Shown piece by piece: positions 14,501 through 27,665 of a DNA stretch of 64,000 nt (position 1 is its first letter; each line of letters starts with the position of its first letter). The stretch lies in NCBI GenBank assembly GCA_020726505.1, contig JAHLEZ010000016.1, positions 1,116,001 through 1,180,000 of the forward strand. The letters run 5' to 3'. The position numbers and the translations under genes are program-made. The notes under the pieces were generated by a model, which had not been told where the DNA came from, did not search any database, and was given only the letters and a program-made list of their open reading frames with translations. The stretch comes from Leptodontidium sp. MPI-SDFR-AT-0119 (Eukaryota > Ascomycota > Leotiomycetes > Helotiales > Leptodontidiaceae).

Positions 14501-15365
14501 TATACAAGGATATCCCCTTATACCTACATTTACAAAAATAGGTAATTTAGGGGAGGCCGAATTAGTATATAACGGCGAGCTAGAAGCTATTACACAAGCC
14601 ATAGAATACGCTAGTAGTACGGCGAAAGAAGGGGATAATTTTATAGTCTTTTCAGATAATCAAGCCGCTCTCTTAAGACTAAAAACTCCCTCTGATAACC
14701 CGGGGCAAAGCCAACAAATTAGAGCCATATTAGCGTCTAAGGCTATTAATAGTCTAAATGCTAGTATAACTTTAGCTTGGGTCTTAGGTCACTCTGATAT
14801 AATTGGAAATGAAAAAGCAGACAAATTAGCTAAAATAGCTACTATGTCGTCTATTAATTCTAATAATACTTCTTTTGCGTATTTAGGAGTTAAACTAAGT
14901 AGTCAAAAGAAGAATGAAATTGGAGCTAATATAACTTAAAATATTAATTCTTAAACCCTAAAAACGTACTCTAAAAAGTATACATGCAAAATAGCTAAAA
15001 AGCTACTTTTACTTACTAGTATTCTAAGAGAAACAAGTAGCTCTTTTTACTAATTAAAACTAGGGCATAGATACTTAAAAGCCTACTTATATAAGTTAGG
15101 GCTAGCGTTTAATAACAAGTGTAGATGTGGTAGTATTGAAACTGCAGAACACTTATTACTTAGTTGTAAATACTATAAATTAGAGCGTAAAAAACTCTAC
15201 TCTAGTATTAAAAGCAACTTAGAAATTAGGACTATTACTATTCCCGTTTTATTACATACGCAAATTGGAATTAAAGAAATACTAGTATTCTTAAAAGAGA
15301 CTAGTATATGTACAAGGAAATGGCACCAAGAGAGGCTAGGGATTAAAGAAGAAGAAGAAGATTAG
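11517..15365 (+). pseudogene. LINE ORF2: endonuclease, reverse transcriptase, RNase H
   Basis: Domains in order: AP endonuclease (LLGDFNIHHP near 11940; DLGSDHFGVLF near 12165-12195, the SDH catalytic signature); reverse transcriptase (FLDVKGAFNHVSKNRL near 13280, GIPQGSPISPILF near 13450 with TAA replacing Gln, YIDNLALIA near 13540 where the family has Y-D-D); RNase H (IYTDDS near 14440, FSDNQAAL near 14650, AWVLGHSDIIGNEKAD near 14775); and a C-terminal CCHC-like CRCGSIETAEHLLLSC near 15125. YIDN instead of YIDD is a G-to-A change as expected from RIP and would itself abolish RT activity. Several TAG/TAA stops interrupt the frame. Confidence 0.8.
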
Positions 15366-15590
15366 GCTATTAGGCCTTAATTTGTACTTTCATTTAGTTA
15401 TTTCCTTTGTTGTTTGATTTTAATTTTCTTATAAGTTATAGGGAGAATGTTCCCAAATGTACAGTCGCAGTCTAATTCGAACTGAATTTTGTATATAATA
15501 ATTAGCCACGCTAGTAGACTAGCCGTGCTACATAGTTTCTAACTAATATAGCACGTTAAAAGGAAAAAAAAAAAAAAAAAAAAAAAAAAA

Positions 15591-15603
15591 ACGCTATCCC
15601 CTT
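15591..15603. repeat. LINE target site duplication, right copy
   Basis: Perfect second copy of ACGCTATCCCCTT, directly after the poly(A). Sequence resuming at 15604 is gypsy copy B again. Confidence 0.92.
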
Positions 15604-18600
15604 AAGGCTCGCAAGTTCTTAGTCTCGTAATAAGAGGCGAAGATAATAAAGTTAACTATCTCCTCCTTTAAAAAGTCCTTCTTCTAGTTCTGTTAATGTC
15701 GGGATGTCCGAGTATTTAAGTGTACTAACTGTAGCGCTTAAGTAACAGCTAGTTAATTATTTCCCGAGAAGTCTTCCTTTTTATAACTAATCTTAGATTT
15801 TAAATCTTTAAGGTAAATTAGCCCTATTTTATTCTCTTTACGTAATACTTCGGCATCCTTTATTTCCTCGGTAGTATCGTTAGTCCTAACTATAATAATA
15901 AGACTAAAGCGCTAATCTTATAAAGAAGCGAGTATAATCCCTTTATTATAATCCCTTAAGTAATAAAAAGTAACTCTAACTTTACAAAAGAACAGAAAAC
16001 TAAAGATAACCTTAACTCCGGGACTATTTATAATATAAAACTAATTATTAATCGCGTAATTACTTATAATAATAGTAATATTATTAGTAAATCCGATAAA
16101 ACGAGACTTCACACTAGTAATCGTCTTTAAGGCTATTATTTGACTTCTTATTATTAATAGTTCTAAGAGGTTAATTACTTTAAGAGTTATATAACTGACT
16201 TTAGCCCCCGTGTCGAGTGTAGCCCTAATATCGCTGACCTTAGAGCGGCCAAGTATTATAACTACTACCTTCGGCGCTAGCGAGTAGAATAAGTTGCCTA
16301 TTTCTATAGAGCTACTTATAGCCTCTATCTTAACACAAAAGCTAGTGTTTCTTACTAGTCGAGCACTTCGCCGTATTGTTTTAAGTGACGTAAAGGCACT
16401 AAGTAAAGAAGTTCTAGTATTAAGTCTCTATATACTAATAATATACTAAGGAAAAGTACTAAGACTGGCCTAAATAGTAAGATAATATTAAGTAATAGTT
16501 ATACTACTAACTTCTTAATTATTGATTCTTATACTATAACGACATTATTCTGGAACTACCGCTAATAGGCCTGAAATTTCAAAGCAAGGAGATTCCTAGG
16601 GACCTTAAGGTATACTTAGACCCTTCTTCTTTATTTTATTCTCCTTAAGAGCTAACTAAGGACTTTCTTTATTCTAATACTGTCTCACTTTATTAAGGGG
16701 TACTCGTTTAATTAATCTGCGTATAACGTAAGCTTTAGGAAAGTATATAAAGAATCAAGTAATAGTCTCTATAATATAATAACCTCTTCCTTATTAAGGC
16801 TATAATTGTCTTTAAAAGTAATAACTTTAAAGTTAATAATATACTCCCTCTATATCTATCGATTAATTATACCGCCGGGCGTTCAGGAAGCTCTAGGAAG
16901 GTTAATAAGTACTATTATCTCCCTTAATATAAAGTTGCCAGGCAATTCTTATAAAGATAGTAGCTTGTCGAGGACCTTATTAAGCTTATAGCTATTTTAG
17001 TCTAATACTTCTTATATATAGGGGTTCCGAGAAGACGTTAATCGCGTAATAAGTCTAGGGATTCTAGAAGGGACTATAGTTAGTTCAGGCTTTATAATAC
17101 GCCTCTTCGCCGAAGAGCTAATTATAGTATTCCGAGTTAATGCCCTAAATACAGTTAATATAACAGGTTTAGAGACTATATTAGAGATCTTAGACTTGTT
17201 CCTAGCTAAGATTTACTAAGGGGTCTTCCTTGCTTCTTTAAGATTGTCCACATTTATAACTTTAGTGAACTACATAACGTCTCTAATATCTAAAGAAACC
17301 TTCGGTTTACTATATAAGGCCTAAGCTTTAATTTTGTCTTACAACTTATTAAATCCCTTATATAGCTCAAATACTAAAGCCTTCTTTCGGGCTCTAGTCT
17401 CGATAGGGGCAACTATTGCCTCGGAATCAGAGCTGTCCTTTATATTAGACAAAAGAGCTTAGACTTAGACGATTTACTCTTCAGAACAGTCCTACTATTA
17501 TAAGATAATAAACTCGCCGGCGTTAATGGGCTTATCAATGAATTCGATGTAATTAATTACAGAAGTTGCTCCCTTCTCTCTTACAAGCGCCGCTTTTAAC
17601 TATAATACTAGTAACTCTTTGACCGCCTATACTTTACGTTTAAGATTAAGAGAGTATTAGCTATTTAACACGCGAGAGAGGATATACTCTCGTCTAAGTC
17701 TCTTATTAATAGAAAACTATATAAGGTACGACTTTTTCCCTTCTTCTTAAGGTCTTATATAAATGTAGCTATTATCTTTTACTTTATAAATTACTCTAAG
17801 ACTTATAAACTTCTTATAATCAAAACATTAATTTATAAACTTATGTCGTACTTAAGGTCTCATCTTAGGCTCCTAACGATTCATATACTACCGGCACTTA
17901 TAATTATCTCTTGCCTTCTTATTATAAGTAATAAAGTTAAGATAGCTAGTCTTATACTTAACACTAGCCACCTCTTGAGCCTCTTTAATAAATCGCAAGA
18001 TGTTTATCTCGGCCGTATATCTAGCGTTTATGGCTCTCTTAACTACTACTACAAAGATCTTTATATACCTTAAACTGTTATAAACGTTCTCTAAGTCTCT
18101 GTCTATAGTACTCTTAGGGTCTCTAGCAATCTTTTACAAAGTTAAAAGAAACACAAGGTCTAAGTTAACTATAACTTCTCTGTCTTATCGCTTAAAGGCC
18201 TTATAAATCTCTTCACTTAAGGCGTTATCTCTATAGCCTAAGAAGTTTAGGTACTATAATAGTAGTACTCGGGTCGACTAGCCCTATATAGCCATAGACG
18301 CAGGCTAAACCCTCTTCTCTTAGTAATTAGACGTCTTAGCGAAAATATTAGGCCGACTTACTTATATCTATTAGTAATTTATAATGCCCTACTCCTCTAT
18401 AATAGTATATAAGTCTCGTTCCGAATTAAGCTAGGCTTTAATAGCGCTATAAATGTCGTTAAACGTATCTGTCTTAAGGTCTTTTAACGACTCTTTATTC
18501 TTAGAGGCAACTTATATAGCCTTATTCTGAAGGCTTTAGGGGAGTATAAGTATAAATTAAGTCGACGCTTATTTCTTAGTGAGATTGCCTCAGTCGACGT

Positions 18601-19333
18601 AGTTTAAGGCTACCTCTCTAAAGGCCCTAAGGAACTTCTAGTATTAGTCTAAGGAAGGTTAGCCGTTAATTTAAGTATCTTTGAAATCCTGCTCTAGTAA
18701 GTCTAAATAAGTATTCGTATATAAATAATACTCACTGTTATCGACTTAATAGTCTTACTTCACTTCCCTCTTAAAGCTAACGTATATTCCGGTTTTAAAG
18801 CTAAAAAGCTTCCGAATATTCTACGCTTATAAAGGGGTTATATAATTGACTACTTATTCCTTCTTCTCTCGGTCGTTAATAACTATATAACTTGCGAAGT
18901 ATCTATTAAGAGTCCAGAAGTAAGTACTGACGTCAATGCTGTTAAAAATAAGAGCATTCGAAGATCTAGGGATTAATATCGGCTAACTAACGTAGACTTT
19001 AATATTCTTGAGATTATTTACAGTAATACCCGCGGTCGAGTTAAGAGCGGCAGGTTCGACGGTGTTAGTAAGAGGAGCTGAGTTACTAGGTCCGGTATTA
19101 CTGGACCCCTTTCCTTTACTTTTCCCTTTCCCCTTCTTACTATCTAATAAGCTCTAGAAAGTGTTATTATTATAAGGGGTAAAACCCCTATTAGAGGTCC
19201 CTGAATTATAAGAAGCGCTAGGCTTAACGCCTATAACTGTCCTAAAGTTACTTCTAGTAATAAGTCTTAGGGTGTTAGTAAAGGGAGCCCCCTTCTGATT
19301 ATTAGCGTTATTTAGTCTACCGTAGCCAGACAT
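15604..19333 (-). pseudogene. Gypsy copy B Gag, protease and start of pol
   Basis: Minus-strand remains of the 5' coding part. A start-like MSGYGRLNN occurs at 19333, followed by an Asn/Ser/Gly-rich N-terminus containing KKGKGKSKGKG, as in Gag of this gypsy family. The part 15604 to about 16200 is alignable with copy A 22090-22680. No zinc knuckle or protease Asp-Ser/Thr-Gly triad could be placed with confidence, because stops and A/T substitutions are dense. Short open stretches at 16806-16991 and 17843-18073 on the plus strand are incidental. Confidence 0.5.
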
Positions 19334-20172
19334 TATTAGTGAGTTAAATGTAATTTAAGGTTTTAAAAGAATATATATAGTCGTTTAATTAAAAGTAATA
19401 AAAGTAATAAAAGATTTAGTATATATAAGTGTTATATTATTATATAAAGAAAGTAAAGAAACGTCCCCTTAGAAACAAGAATTTAAGGCCTCGCCTCCCT
19501 AAGCGAAGGGCTAAATAATAAGCTCTTCTAGCGAGGTCTTAGCCTACGCTATAGGCCCTATACGCCAAAATTATAAAGGGTTCAAATCAATAAATAAGGG
19601 GTAAATAAAAATTAAACAACGCTAAAAAGATAATTAAGGCCTAATTTTAAACTAGCTTAGAACACATTTCCGCCGAATCTCTAAGTAAGACTTCGGCCTT
19701 TAGCTAACGAATTAAAGAGCACGACTTATAATACTTTAGTTAACTTCTTATATAATAATCTCAGTACCTTATAATATCAGGCTTTAATAGTCTAATACTA
19801 TAAGGCCTCGTATTATTATAGAAAGTATTATGAAATAGTAAAGCACAAGTCTTCGGAATGGCGGGCATAGAGCCTTGAGCTAAGAGAGAAGAGATTTTTT
19901 AGTACTTTAAGTGTCCCTACGTATTATAAAAGTTCACTTACTTCCCTCGTGTTTTTCTACTCTCTCTGTCGTATACTTGTGCCTTTATATTTACTGTTTT
20001 TGCTTTTAAAGGCTAAGGAGTTACTAACTAAATAAGTCCCTTAGTTTAAGTAGTTGTCATTTCTTAATTCTCCTCAAACGCTTATAATTAATATAAAGGG
20101 CCCTTTCCGTATAACTTACTTAGTTCTATTTCCTTGTATTAAACTCACTCCTTGCGTAAGTTACTAAAAATA

Positions 20173-20456
20173 TATAAGAGGGAAAAAGCCTAATAAACTA
20201 CATAATAAGAGAGGTAATATATAGTGAGGTACAAGAGAGATTCTAAGTGTAAGAAATCGCGGATCGATTAAATCTAGAGATAATATATATCTGAAGAGTA
20301 TAAAATGTCGAGAGAGGGGAGGAGAAAAAAGTGTATTAAATAATATCTATAAAAAGTTCTTAGTTAACGAGTTGTTTTCAAGTGTTGAGCCCTTTTATAT
20401 AGAAAGAGCTTATCCGGTCAGGTGACAAAGGAGCTACTAGAGCCTTCCCCACCACA
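20173..20456 (-). repeat. 5' LTR of gypsy copy B
   Basis: 284-bp partner of 2592-2875. It ends in CCACCACA, preserving the CA terminus lost in the other copy; its TG end has become TATA. It is followed by GTAC, matching the four bases before the other LTR. The region 19334-20172 between it and Gag is the untranslated leader and shows no features I recognise. Confidence 0.8.
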
Positions 20457-22680
20457 GTACTTTATAGGTCGTATCTTGTTTATTAGAGAGTCTCTTTAGC
20501 CGAGGAAACCTCCTTAACTTATACTACTTAAGTCGACACTAATAACTATCTCTCTAGTACCCTCACTATAATTAATTTGACATAAAATTAAAAACGAGTA
20601 TAACGTATCTTTAAGAGTTTATATTACTTTATCGTAAATCTCTAGGTCCTAAAAGAACTTGACTCCTTTTTTAAATAATATATATAATAGCTTAGCGATT
20701 AGTCAGAAGTTTTTAATTTAAATTTAAAAGTAAATAATAAGGCTTAAGAATACCTTGACTTTTATTAAATTACTTAGTAAATTTTAGTTCTTAATCTTAA
20801 TTAAGTATCTTACTAAAGGTTCTCTCTCCTTAGAGTTATAAGCGTATCTTATAATATTTATACCGTTTAAATAAAACTAAGACTTTAGACTAATAGTAGT
20901 ACTTACTCTTTTTAAGTGTTTTAGCGTCTTATCGAGGTTCTAAATATACTTTAAGATAAATCTTCGGATTCCGGGATAAGCTTCTTCTTAGTTATAGTTT
21001 ATATATAGTCCCTTAACTCTTATATTATTTAAGAATAATATAAATATATTAAGAATTAGTAGCTTTAATATACGAGTGATTATTCTAACAAACTAAGTAA
21101 TAAAGTTTATAGTACCTTAAGGAAGAGTTATATTCTTCACTAAGCCTAAGTTTAAAATATAAAAGGTAGTTATATCTCGGCTAGACTTATAAAGAGTTTA
21201 TTAATTATAGTTAAAGTATAAGTTAACGAGGCTAACGACGTAATAACTAGCGAATTCTTCGGAGAACTCATTTACTAAAGGTAAAAGATTAATATCCCTT
21301 CGTGTAATAGCATTTAGTATAATAACTAAGTTAATAAGTTTATATTTTCTAGATTCCTTCTTTTTTACTAAAAACTAAGTATTTTAGTATAAGCTTTTAG
21401 AAAGCTTAAGAACACCCTTATTAAAACGCTCTTGTACTATTTTCGTAACTTCCGGGACTAAAGCTCGTAGTAATAGAAAGTTAAGGGCTTACTAAGCTTT
21501 ATGCTCGATAATCTTAATAATAATTAAGGGAGAGATATCTTCGTGGAATTTATTATATTTGGGCTAGTCGAATAATATAGCTTCTTTTTTATTAATTATT
21601 ATTTCGTTAAAGAGAACTCTCTCTTTAAGTTATAATAACTTCCTGACGTTAAGTTTAGTTAGTCTCTCTAACATAAGTCGGGAGTTATAAGGTATATTAG
21701 TAAAGCGTAATAGTAATAAATCTTAATATTTCCTTAATTATTTTTACTTAGTCCCTCTATCTTTTGATTTCTTATACTAATCATCTTTCCCTCCTAAGGG
21801 GTTACTTATAAGGTCGGCTTCGTTAACTAGCTAGACCTTCTTAATTTTCGATTTATATATAGTGCCCATCTAAGCTGTAATATTCTGAGTATTTCGAAAA
21901 GGGTTCTTAATTAAGAGGTCGTTGTATGTCGTCGTTCATTCGAAAGTAAGTGTAGCTTTAGTTAAAGAGCTAGCTTTAAAAGCTTTAAGAAAGAATAGTT
22001 TTGTAATTGACTTCTCCTTCGGGAATATATTTAAGATTACTTCTTATTAAAAATTATTAAATACTAATTTCGGGACGTAAAACTCCCTTTTTAAGTACTT
22101 AATAAGAATAATATCGTCTTTATTAGTATTACTTAATACCGCTTCATCCCCCCCTTAAAAAAGCTTACTCTTAAGCTTTAGTAATTAAGGGTTATATTAT
22201 AAGAGGTCGATCAAGTATTCCAAGGTACTGATAGTAGCGCTTAATATATAATTAGTTACTCTTTTCCCGAGAAGTCTTCTTCTTTATAATTATCTTTAGA
22301 GTCCGTTTATTCTAAAAAAATTATACTTATCCCGTTTTCTTCCCGAAGAGCTTTAGCGTCCTTAGTATCCTCTATAGTATTGTTAGTTTTAACCGTAGTA
22401 ATGTCTCTTAATCGCTAATCCCAAAACTAAGCCAGTATAATACTTCTATTATAGTCTCTAAGATAATAAAATAATACTTTAGCTTTATAAAAGAATAGAA
22501 AGCCTAAAATAACCTTTATATTAGGGGCGTCTATAATATAAAATCTATTATTAATAATATAGTTATTTATAGTAACTATAATATTATTAGTAAAACTAAT
22601 AAATCGGGACTTAACTTTAGTAATTGTTTTTAGAGCTATAGTCTAGCTTTTAGTAATAAGGAGCTCTAAGAGAGTAACTA
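20457..22680 (-). mobile_element. Gypsy copy A, resumed after the copy B insertion
   Basis: Sequence continues copy A from 2591 and parallels copy B from about 8160 to 9798 and 15604 to 16200. On the minus strand the RT core reads FLNNIRVKG near 21010-21045, against FLDDISVKG in copy B: both catalytic Asp codons have become Asn (G-to-A), so this copy is more mutated. Copy A stops at 22680, where the copia LTR begins. I could not find its Gag part on the far side of that element. Confidence 0.65.
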
Positions 22681-22971
22681 TGTGAAAATAGGTGAGCCAA
22701 TCAGAAGAGAGGAAGCGCAGTAGGTGAACACGTGATTAGAGACAAAGTAGATTGCTTGCTTGCTTGAGAAGAGCCATAAGGGCTCTTCGGTAGTTATATA
22801 CATAATATTAGCTTCTCTAGAAGCTTCGACGACTACGTAGTCGATTACGTGGCTCTTACGGACTACGTAATCGAATACGAGAGTAATTTCCGAGCCGCGT
22901 AAGCAGTGGAGATTACTTCGGCTATTCTCCAGCGTAGAATCGGCACGAGTTACCGAAGTCAAAATCTAACA
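22681..22971 (-). repeat. 3' LTR of the copia element
   Basis: 291 bp, TG...CA, nearly identical to 28470-28760. Differences seen include gtgAgcc/gtgGgcc, agCcata/agCtata, cggCtatt/cggTtatt and tagAatc/tagAgtc. A short inverted motif in the centre (acgtagtcg...cgactacgta) is shared by both LTRs. Confidence 0.92.
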
Positions 22972-23156
22972 CGCCCTCTTAATGAGTGCCTTAATAGCTT
23001 TATAAGCTTATATACAAGCTAGCTTTAAAGTAGAGCTTGTATTTACAAGAATATATTAATACATAGAATATCCCTTTGTGGAGGGTAAGCCAGTTGTAAA
23101 GAAAATAACCGTAATACGCCCTCTAAAATCACAGTCTATTTCTTCCGTCCTTAGCC

Positions 23157-26100
23157 TTATTCGGCTAGTCTTAAAAGCCTTACAAATTTAACAAACTTAG
23201 GCTTATCTAGCGGCTTTATAAAGCCGTCGGCTTTTTGTTTAGACCCTTTTATATAAATTAGGTCTATTTCGCCTTAGTTTATGAGGTCGCGAACGAAGTG
23301 ATATTTAACGGCAATATACTTAGTCCTCTCGTGGAATTGAGAGTTATTAGCCAATAGGAGAGCGCCGTTGTTATCCGTATAAACAGGAAATTTTTCCTAT
23401 ATATAATAGCCTAATTCGGTTAGAAGCTGCTTTATATAAACAGCCTCTTTAAAAGCCAAATTAATAGCCATGTATTCGGCCTCGGTAGTACTTTGAGCTA
23501 TAATACTTTGTAGTTTGCTTTTCTAACTTATTAAGCAACTAGCTAAGTAAAAGCTCAAGCCACTAGTCGATCTAGCCGTACTAATATCTCCGGCGTAGTC
23601 GGCGTCGCAATAGCCGCTTATATATCGACTAGGGCTTTTTTCGTAGATTAGCCCTAGCTTTTTTAATCCTTTTAGGTATCTAAGCACGTTTTTAAGGGCA
23701 ATTATATGATAGGCGCTAGGGTTACTAGCAAATCGAGCGAGCTTTATTACCGCGTAGTATATGTCGGGTCTAGTAGCTAGCGTTAAAAACAAGAGGCAGC
23801 CTATGATTTGCTGAAATAGATTTATTTCCTCTTTATTAACCTGATTAGGATTAGGCTCTAATTTAACCTTTGAATCCATTAGTGTATCTTTAGGCTTACA
23901 ATCGGTCATATTAAACCGCGCTAGTACTTTCTTAATATAGCTTTCTTGGCAAAGCTTTATATAACCTTTGTCTAGGTTGTACTCGATATTTATGCCCAAG
24001 TAGTCCTTTATTAGCCCCAAATCCTTTAATTTAAAGAGCTTTTTGAGCTCTAGAATGAAGGATTTAATATTATCGACGTTTGGGCCAATTATTGCTAAGT
24101 CGTCTACGTAAATAGAGACTATAAGCTGTTGCTCCTTATTAATTAGGATACAACTTTCGGTAGTCAAGGCTTAAAAGCCGAGTTTTTTAACTAAGACTTC
24201 TTTTAGCGTAATAAACTAGAGCCTAGCTGACTGTTTTAGCCCGTATAAGGCTTTATTAAGCAGGAGTAGTTTACTAGCGTATTTTTGGGCGTTTATACCC
24301 TCTGGGGGTACGATATACAGAGTGTTTACGTCAATATTACTCTGTATAAAAGCCGATATTATATCAACTTTCTATATAACCCAACCGTAAAGGACCGCTA
24401 AGGCGAATATTAGTCGCCAAGCCATTTGTTTTACTACGCTAGCGAACGTATCGACGTAGTTAAGGCCATAGAGTTGCTCGAACCCTTTAGCGACGAATCT
24501 AGCTTTGAATTCGAAGAAATTAGGTGATTCTTTGATTTTATACACCCACCTCGTTTTTAAAGGCTTATAAGCCTTGCTAGTGTCTTGTGGCACTATTTCC
24601 CAAGTCTCGTGACTTTCTAGGGAATTGGCTTCTTTTTCCATGGCTTTTAGCCAGTAGTCCTTATACGGAGAGGCCATAGCCTCTTTAAGGCTTTTAGGCT
24701 CGTAGATTTGAAGGCCTTTTTCTCGTTTAATAACGATTTTATTAGCCTCTAGCTCTTTAGGTAGCTTTATTAGCCCCTGCTCTAGATCTTCGTCTATTTT
24801 AGAGCTTATTAGAGCCATAGAAGCTAGTCTCTTAGCGTCTTTATAAACAGAAAAAGCTTCTTTTTCCTCTTCGATCAACCAGTCGTTTAGCTGGCGAATA
24901 GCCGTATTAGAGCTTAATTGTATTACTAGCTGATTTTCCGAAGAGTTATTAGAGTCTTTAGCGGCACTAGCGTTTCTAGTTACGACGTTAGGCTCCCAGC
25001 TCGAATAATCCTTTCTAGGCCTTTTAATAGGCGCTTTAGGCATTTCCGGGCTAGCCGCATTAGGCCTTTTATTAGCCTTTGGCGTTTGAGGGAGCTCTTC
25101 TACGAATAAGTCGGATTCGTCTTCAAAATCCGTTTCCTCGCCCTCTAATTAGTCGATAGGCGACTTTTCGCTTATATTACCCTTTTTAGGTATTTCATCG
25201 TTAATACTACTTATTGGCTTAGTAATATCATCGCTAGCGCCTTTAAACTCTTCAAGTGTTTCGATTGTGTAGTCGAATTCGATTTCCTCCGTTATATCGT
25301 CCTTAAGGATTAAATCCTCTTTAATTAGGACGTTTTTAGAGCTTATAACGGCTCTTTTACTCGGTAAATAAACCAAGTAGTTATTAGAAGACTCAAAACC
25401 TACAAGGATACCCCTGTCGGATTTATTAGCTAGCTTATGAGCTCTTTTATTCTCAAGTACATAGGTTAAAGAGCTTAATATGCGAATATAATCGATTATC
25501 GGTAATTTACCGCATAGAGCTTCAAAAGGCGTCTTCTTTATGACGGAGTTATATGACTGATTCTTAATATGAGCTATCCCTTGTAATGCATATAGCTATA
25601 AAAACAAGGGTATCCTCTTAGCCTTACAAACGCTAATTAGCCGTTCTATTAGGTATTTATTTAACCTTTCGGCTATCCCGTTTTAGGAAGGGGAATAAGG
25701 GCTAGTATATTCGCAAATATACCCTTTTTGCTTATAAAAAAGCGTCCATTTATTAGACTTAAATTCCCCTGCGTTATTAAGCTTAAAAGCTTTAATATTC
25801 GCCATAAATTTGTACTTGACGCTATTTTGATTATTAAATTGATTATTAATTATATTACAAAAGTCGATTAAGACGTCATAGGCGTCGGCTTTGAGTTTTA
25901 AGGTATATAATCATATAGCTCGTGATCCTCTACATGTAATAGTGAGGATATAGCGCTCTCCTTTAAGTCCTTTAACTTTAAAAGGCCCTGCGATATCGAT
26001 ATCGAATATAGTCAAGGGTGGCGCATCTGACATAGGCTTTTTACTACCGATCACGTGCATTTTGCCGCTATTACAAGCGTTACAATCGGCTAGCTCTACG

Positions 26101-27665
26101 TCTTTTTGTCGGATTTTCTTTAATCCATAGCTCTTCTCGATTGTTCTAAGAATCGATTCTTTATTTACATACACTAGCCTCTTATAGTAAAGGTCTAGCG
26201 ACGTATTTGAGTCTACCTGATATATTACAGGCTCTAAAACGTCCTAGTCAACTTCCGCTTGAACGTAATAGGCGTTATAGTCCTATTTAGCCTCTAATTA
26301 GCCCTTTTTATGCTTTAATAAAGCACCGTTCTTGGTAAAGTTAATTGACCAGCCTTTTTGAGTCATTTCCCGTGAGCTTAATAGGGTCGTTTTTAGCCCC
26401 GGAATATAGTTTACCCCTTGGATAACTACTTCTAGGCCATTATTGCCCTTTATAGGAATATCTCCTATGCCTAGTACCGGTAATACGTCGCCGTTAGCGA
26501 TTGTAACCGATTTTCGAAGAGTAGGCTTATAATTAAGAAGCCATCCCTTATTAGGCGTATAGTGCTCGCTAGCACCGGAGTCTAGAACTAGTCTATAATT
26601 ATAGACTGTTCTAAAAGCTTGATTTGCAATATCACGTTCTGATTGGTCGGAATCGGATTCGCTTAAGTCCTCTACTACGGTATTTATAAAAGTACTCATA
26701 AGTAGGGCAGGTTCAAGCTGCACTTTAGGCTTATTATTTGCCCTTAAGTGCTTATTTGGCGGCGAATTAGTCTTAGATACGGTCATAATAGCCTTACTAG
26801 ACTCTGTTTTTTGCTCGCCTTTTGACTCCTTAGCCTTTTTAGCCTTATTAGGCTTATTATTCGGATTTTCCGAATTATTAGGCTTCAGCTCCGGGTGTAA
26901 GACCCAGCACGTAGACGTTATATGTCCCGTGACTCTGCATTTATTGCAGTATTTTCTATTATTGCCTCTACCGCCTTTAGACGCTTTATTAGCGTTAAGG
27001 TCAGCGTTAGCGCCCATGCGAGCTTCTTTCGAAATTAGGTCGTTAATTAGACCGTCAATATCGATATTCTTAAGATCGCCTGACATTTTCTCGTATTTAC
27101 GAGACGAAAAGGCGTCAAAAGAGCTCGGCAAGCCTTTTAGTATTAGGCTAGCTATTACGGGCTTGGGAATCTCACAGTCTAGCTGTTTTAGGTATATGGC
27201 GCTCGATTGGATTACGCTAGTATATTCGTCTATGCTCTTATAAGAGCTGTAATTAGAGTCGACGATTTGGTTTATATAACGACCAACTAGCTCTAGCGTT
27301 GATTGGCCGAAAGTAGCCTGAATAGCGTTCCACAGCTTCTTAGCCGTATTTTTGTCTTTGAATCGCTCTTGATTTTCCAGCGATATTATCGACTTTAGCG
27401 CCCCTAGCGCTTTTTGGCTTTGAGTCTCAAAGTAGTCTAGCTTTTCATGGTATTTTACAGCTAGCTCTTGAGAATAGGGGGCTAATACGGATCTACCTCC
27501 TTCGGTACCCCTAGCGTAATACAAGGATTGGTCCGGAGGTGAAGCTTTGCCGGAAATATAAGGCATATAGCCATTAATTTCCAGGAATAAACTAGCGGGA
27601 TTTATCCACTCAATATAGTTAGATTTCCCTACTAGTTTCTCTCCCTTAAAGGCAGTAGCAGCCAT
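23157..27665 (-). pseudogene. Copia Gag-Pol polyprotein, interrupted
   Basis: The start is best placed at ATG 27665 (MAATAFKGEKLVGKSNY...). Gag spans to about 26900 and ends in a CCHC knuckle (CNKCRVTGHITSTC). Protease follows with LDSGASEHYT. Integrase shows a zinc-binding CNACNSGKMH and the start of its core (FDIDIAGPFKVKG) near 26030. RT begins WEIVPQDTSKAYKPLKTRWVYKI near 24580 and carries YVDDLAIIG near 24100. RNase H has DADYAG and ends GFIKPLDKPKFVKF with TAA at 23157. The frame is cut by stops at Trp/Gln positions, for example VD-stop-DV where TGG became TAG, and by gaps between 26297-26175, 25910-25377 and 24371-24168. Long open blocks remain, so decay is mild. Confidence 0.88.

Larger units (their letters stand above)
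9799..15590 (+). mobile_element. Tad-like non-LTR retrotransposon (LINE), full length
   Basis: A 5,792-bp element in the plus orientation, with two ORFs, a terminal A run of about 30 bases (about 15562-15590) and a perfect 13-bp target duplication. Layout follows the Tad1/I-like clade: a Gag-like ORF1 with Cys/His knuckles, then ORF2 with an AP endonuclease, reverse transcriptase and RNase H. It is inserted in the pol of gypsy copy B. The frames can be followed almost base by base but are broken mainly by TAG/TAA at Trp or Gln positions. This suggests light RIP, so the element is younger than its host element. Confidence 0.9.
2592..20456 (-). mobile_element. Ty3/gypsy element copy B, full-length, inserted in copy A
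   Basis: Two direct repeats of 284 bp (2592-2875 and 20173-20456) bound the element, with the flanking 4 bases GTAC present on both sides (2588-2591 and 20457-20460), consistent with a short target duplication. Reading on the minus strand: 5' LTR on the right, Gag near 19333, pol across 16200-5677, a 2.8-kb 3' region, a purine tract, then the 3' LTR. Without the LINE nested in it the element is about 12 kb. It is RIP-degraded: many TAA/TAG codons where Gln or Trp codons are expected. Confidence 0.75.

Noticed and set aside
26929..27243. 104-codon plus-strand frame in the copia element
   Set aside because: Antisense to Gag; composition follows the minus-strand gene.
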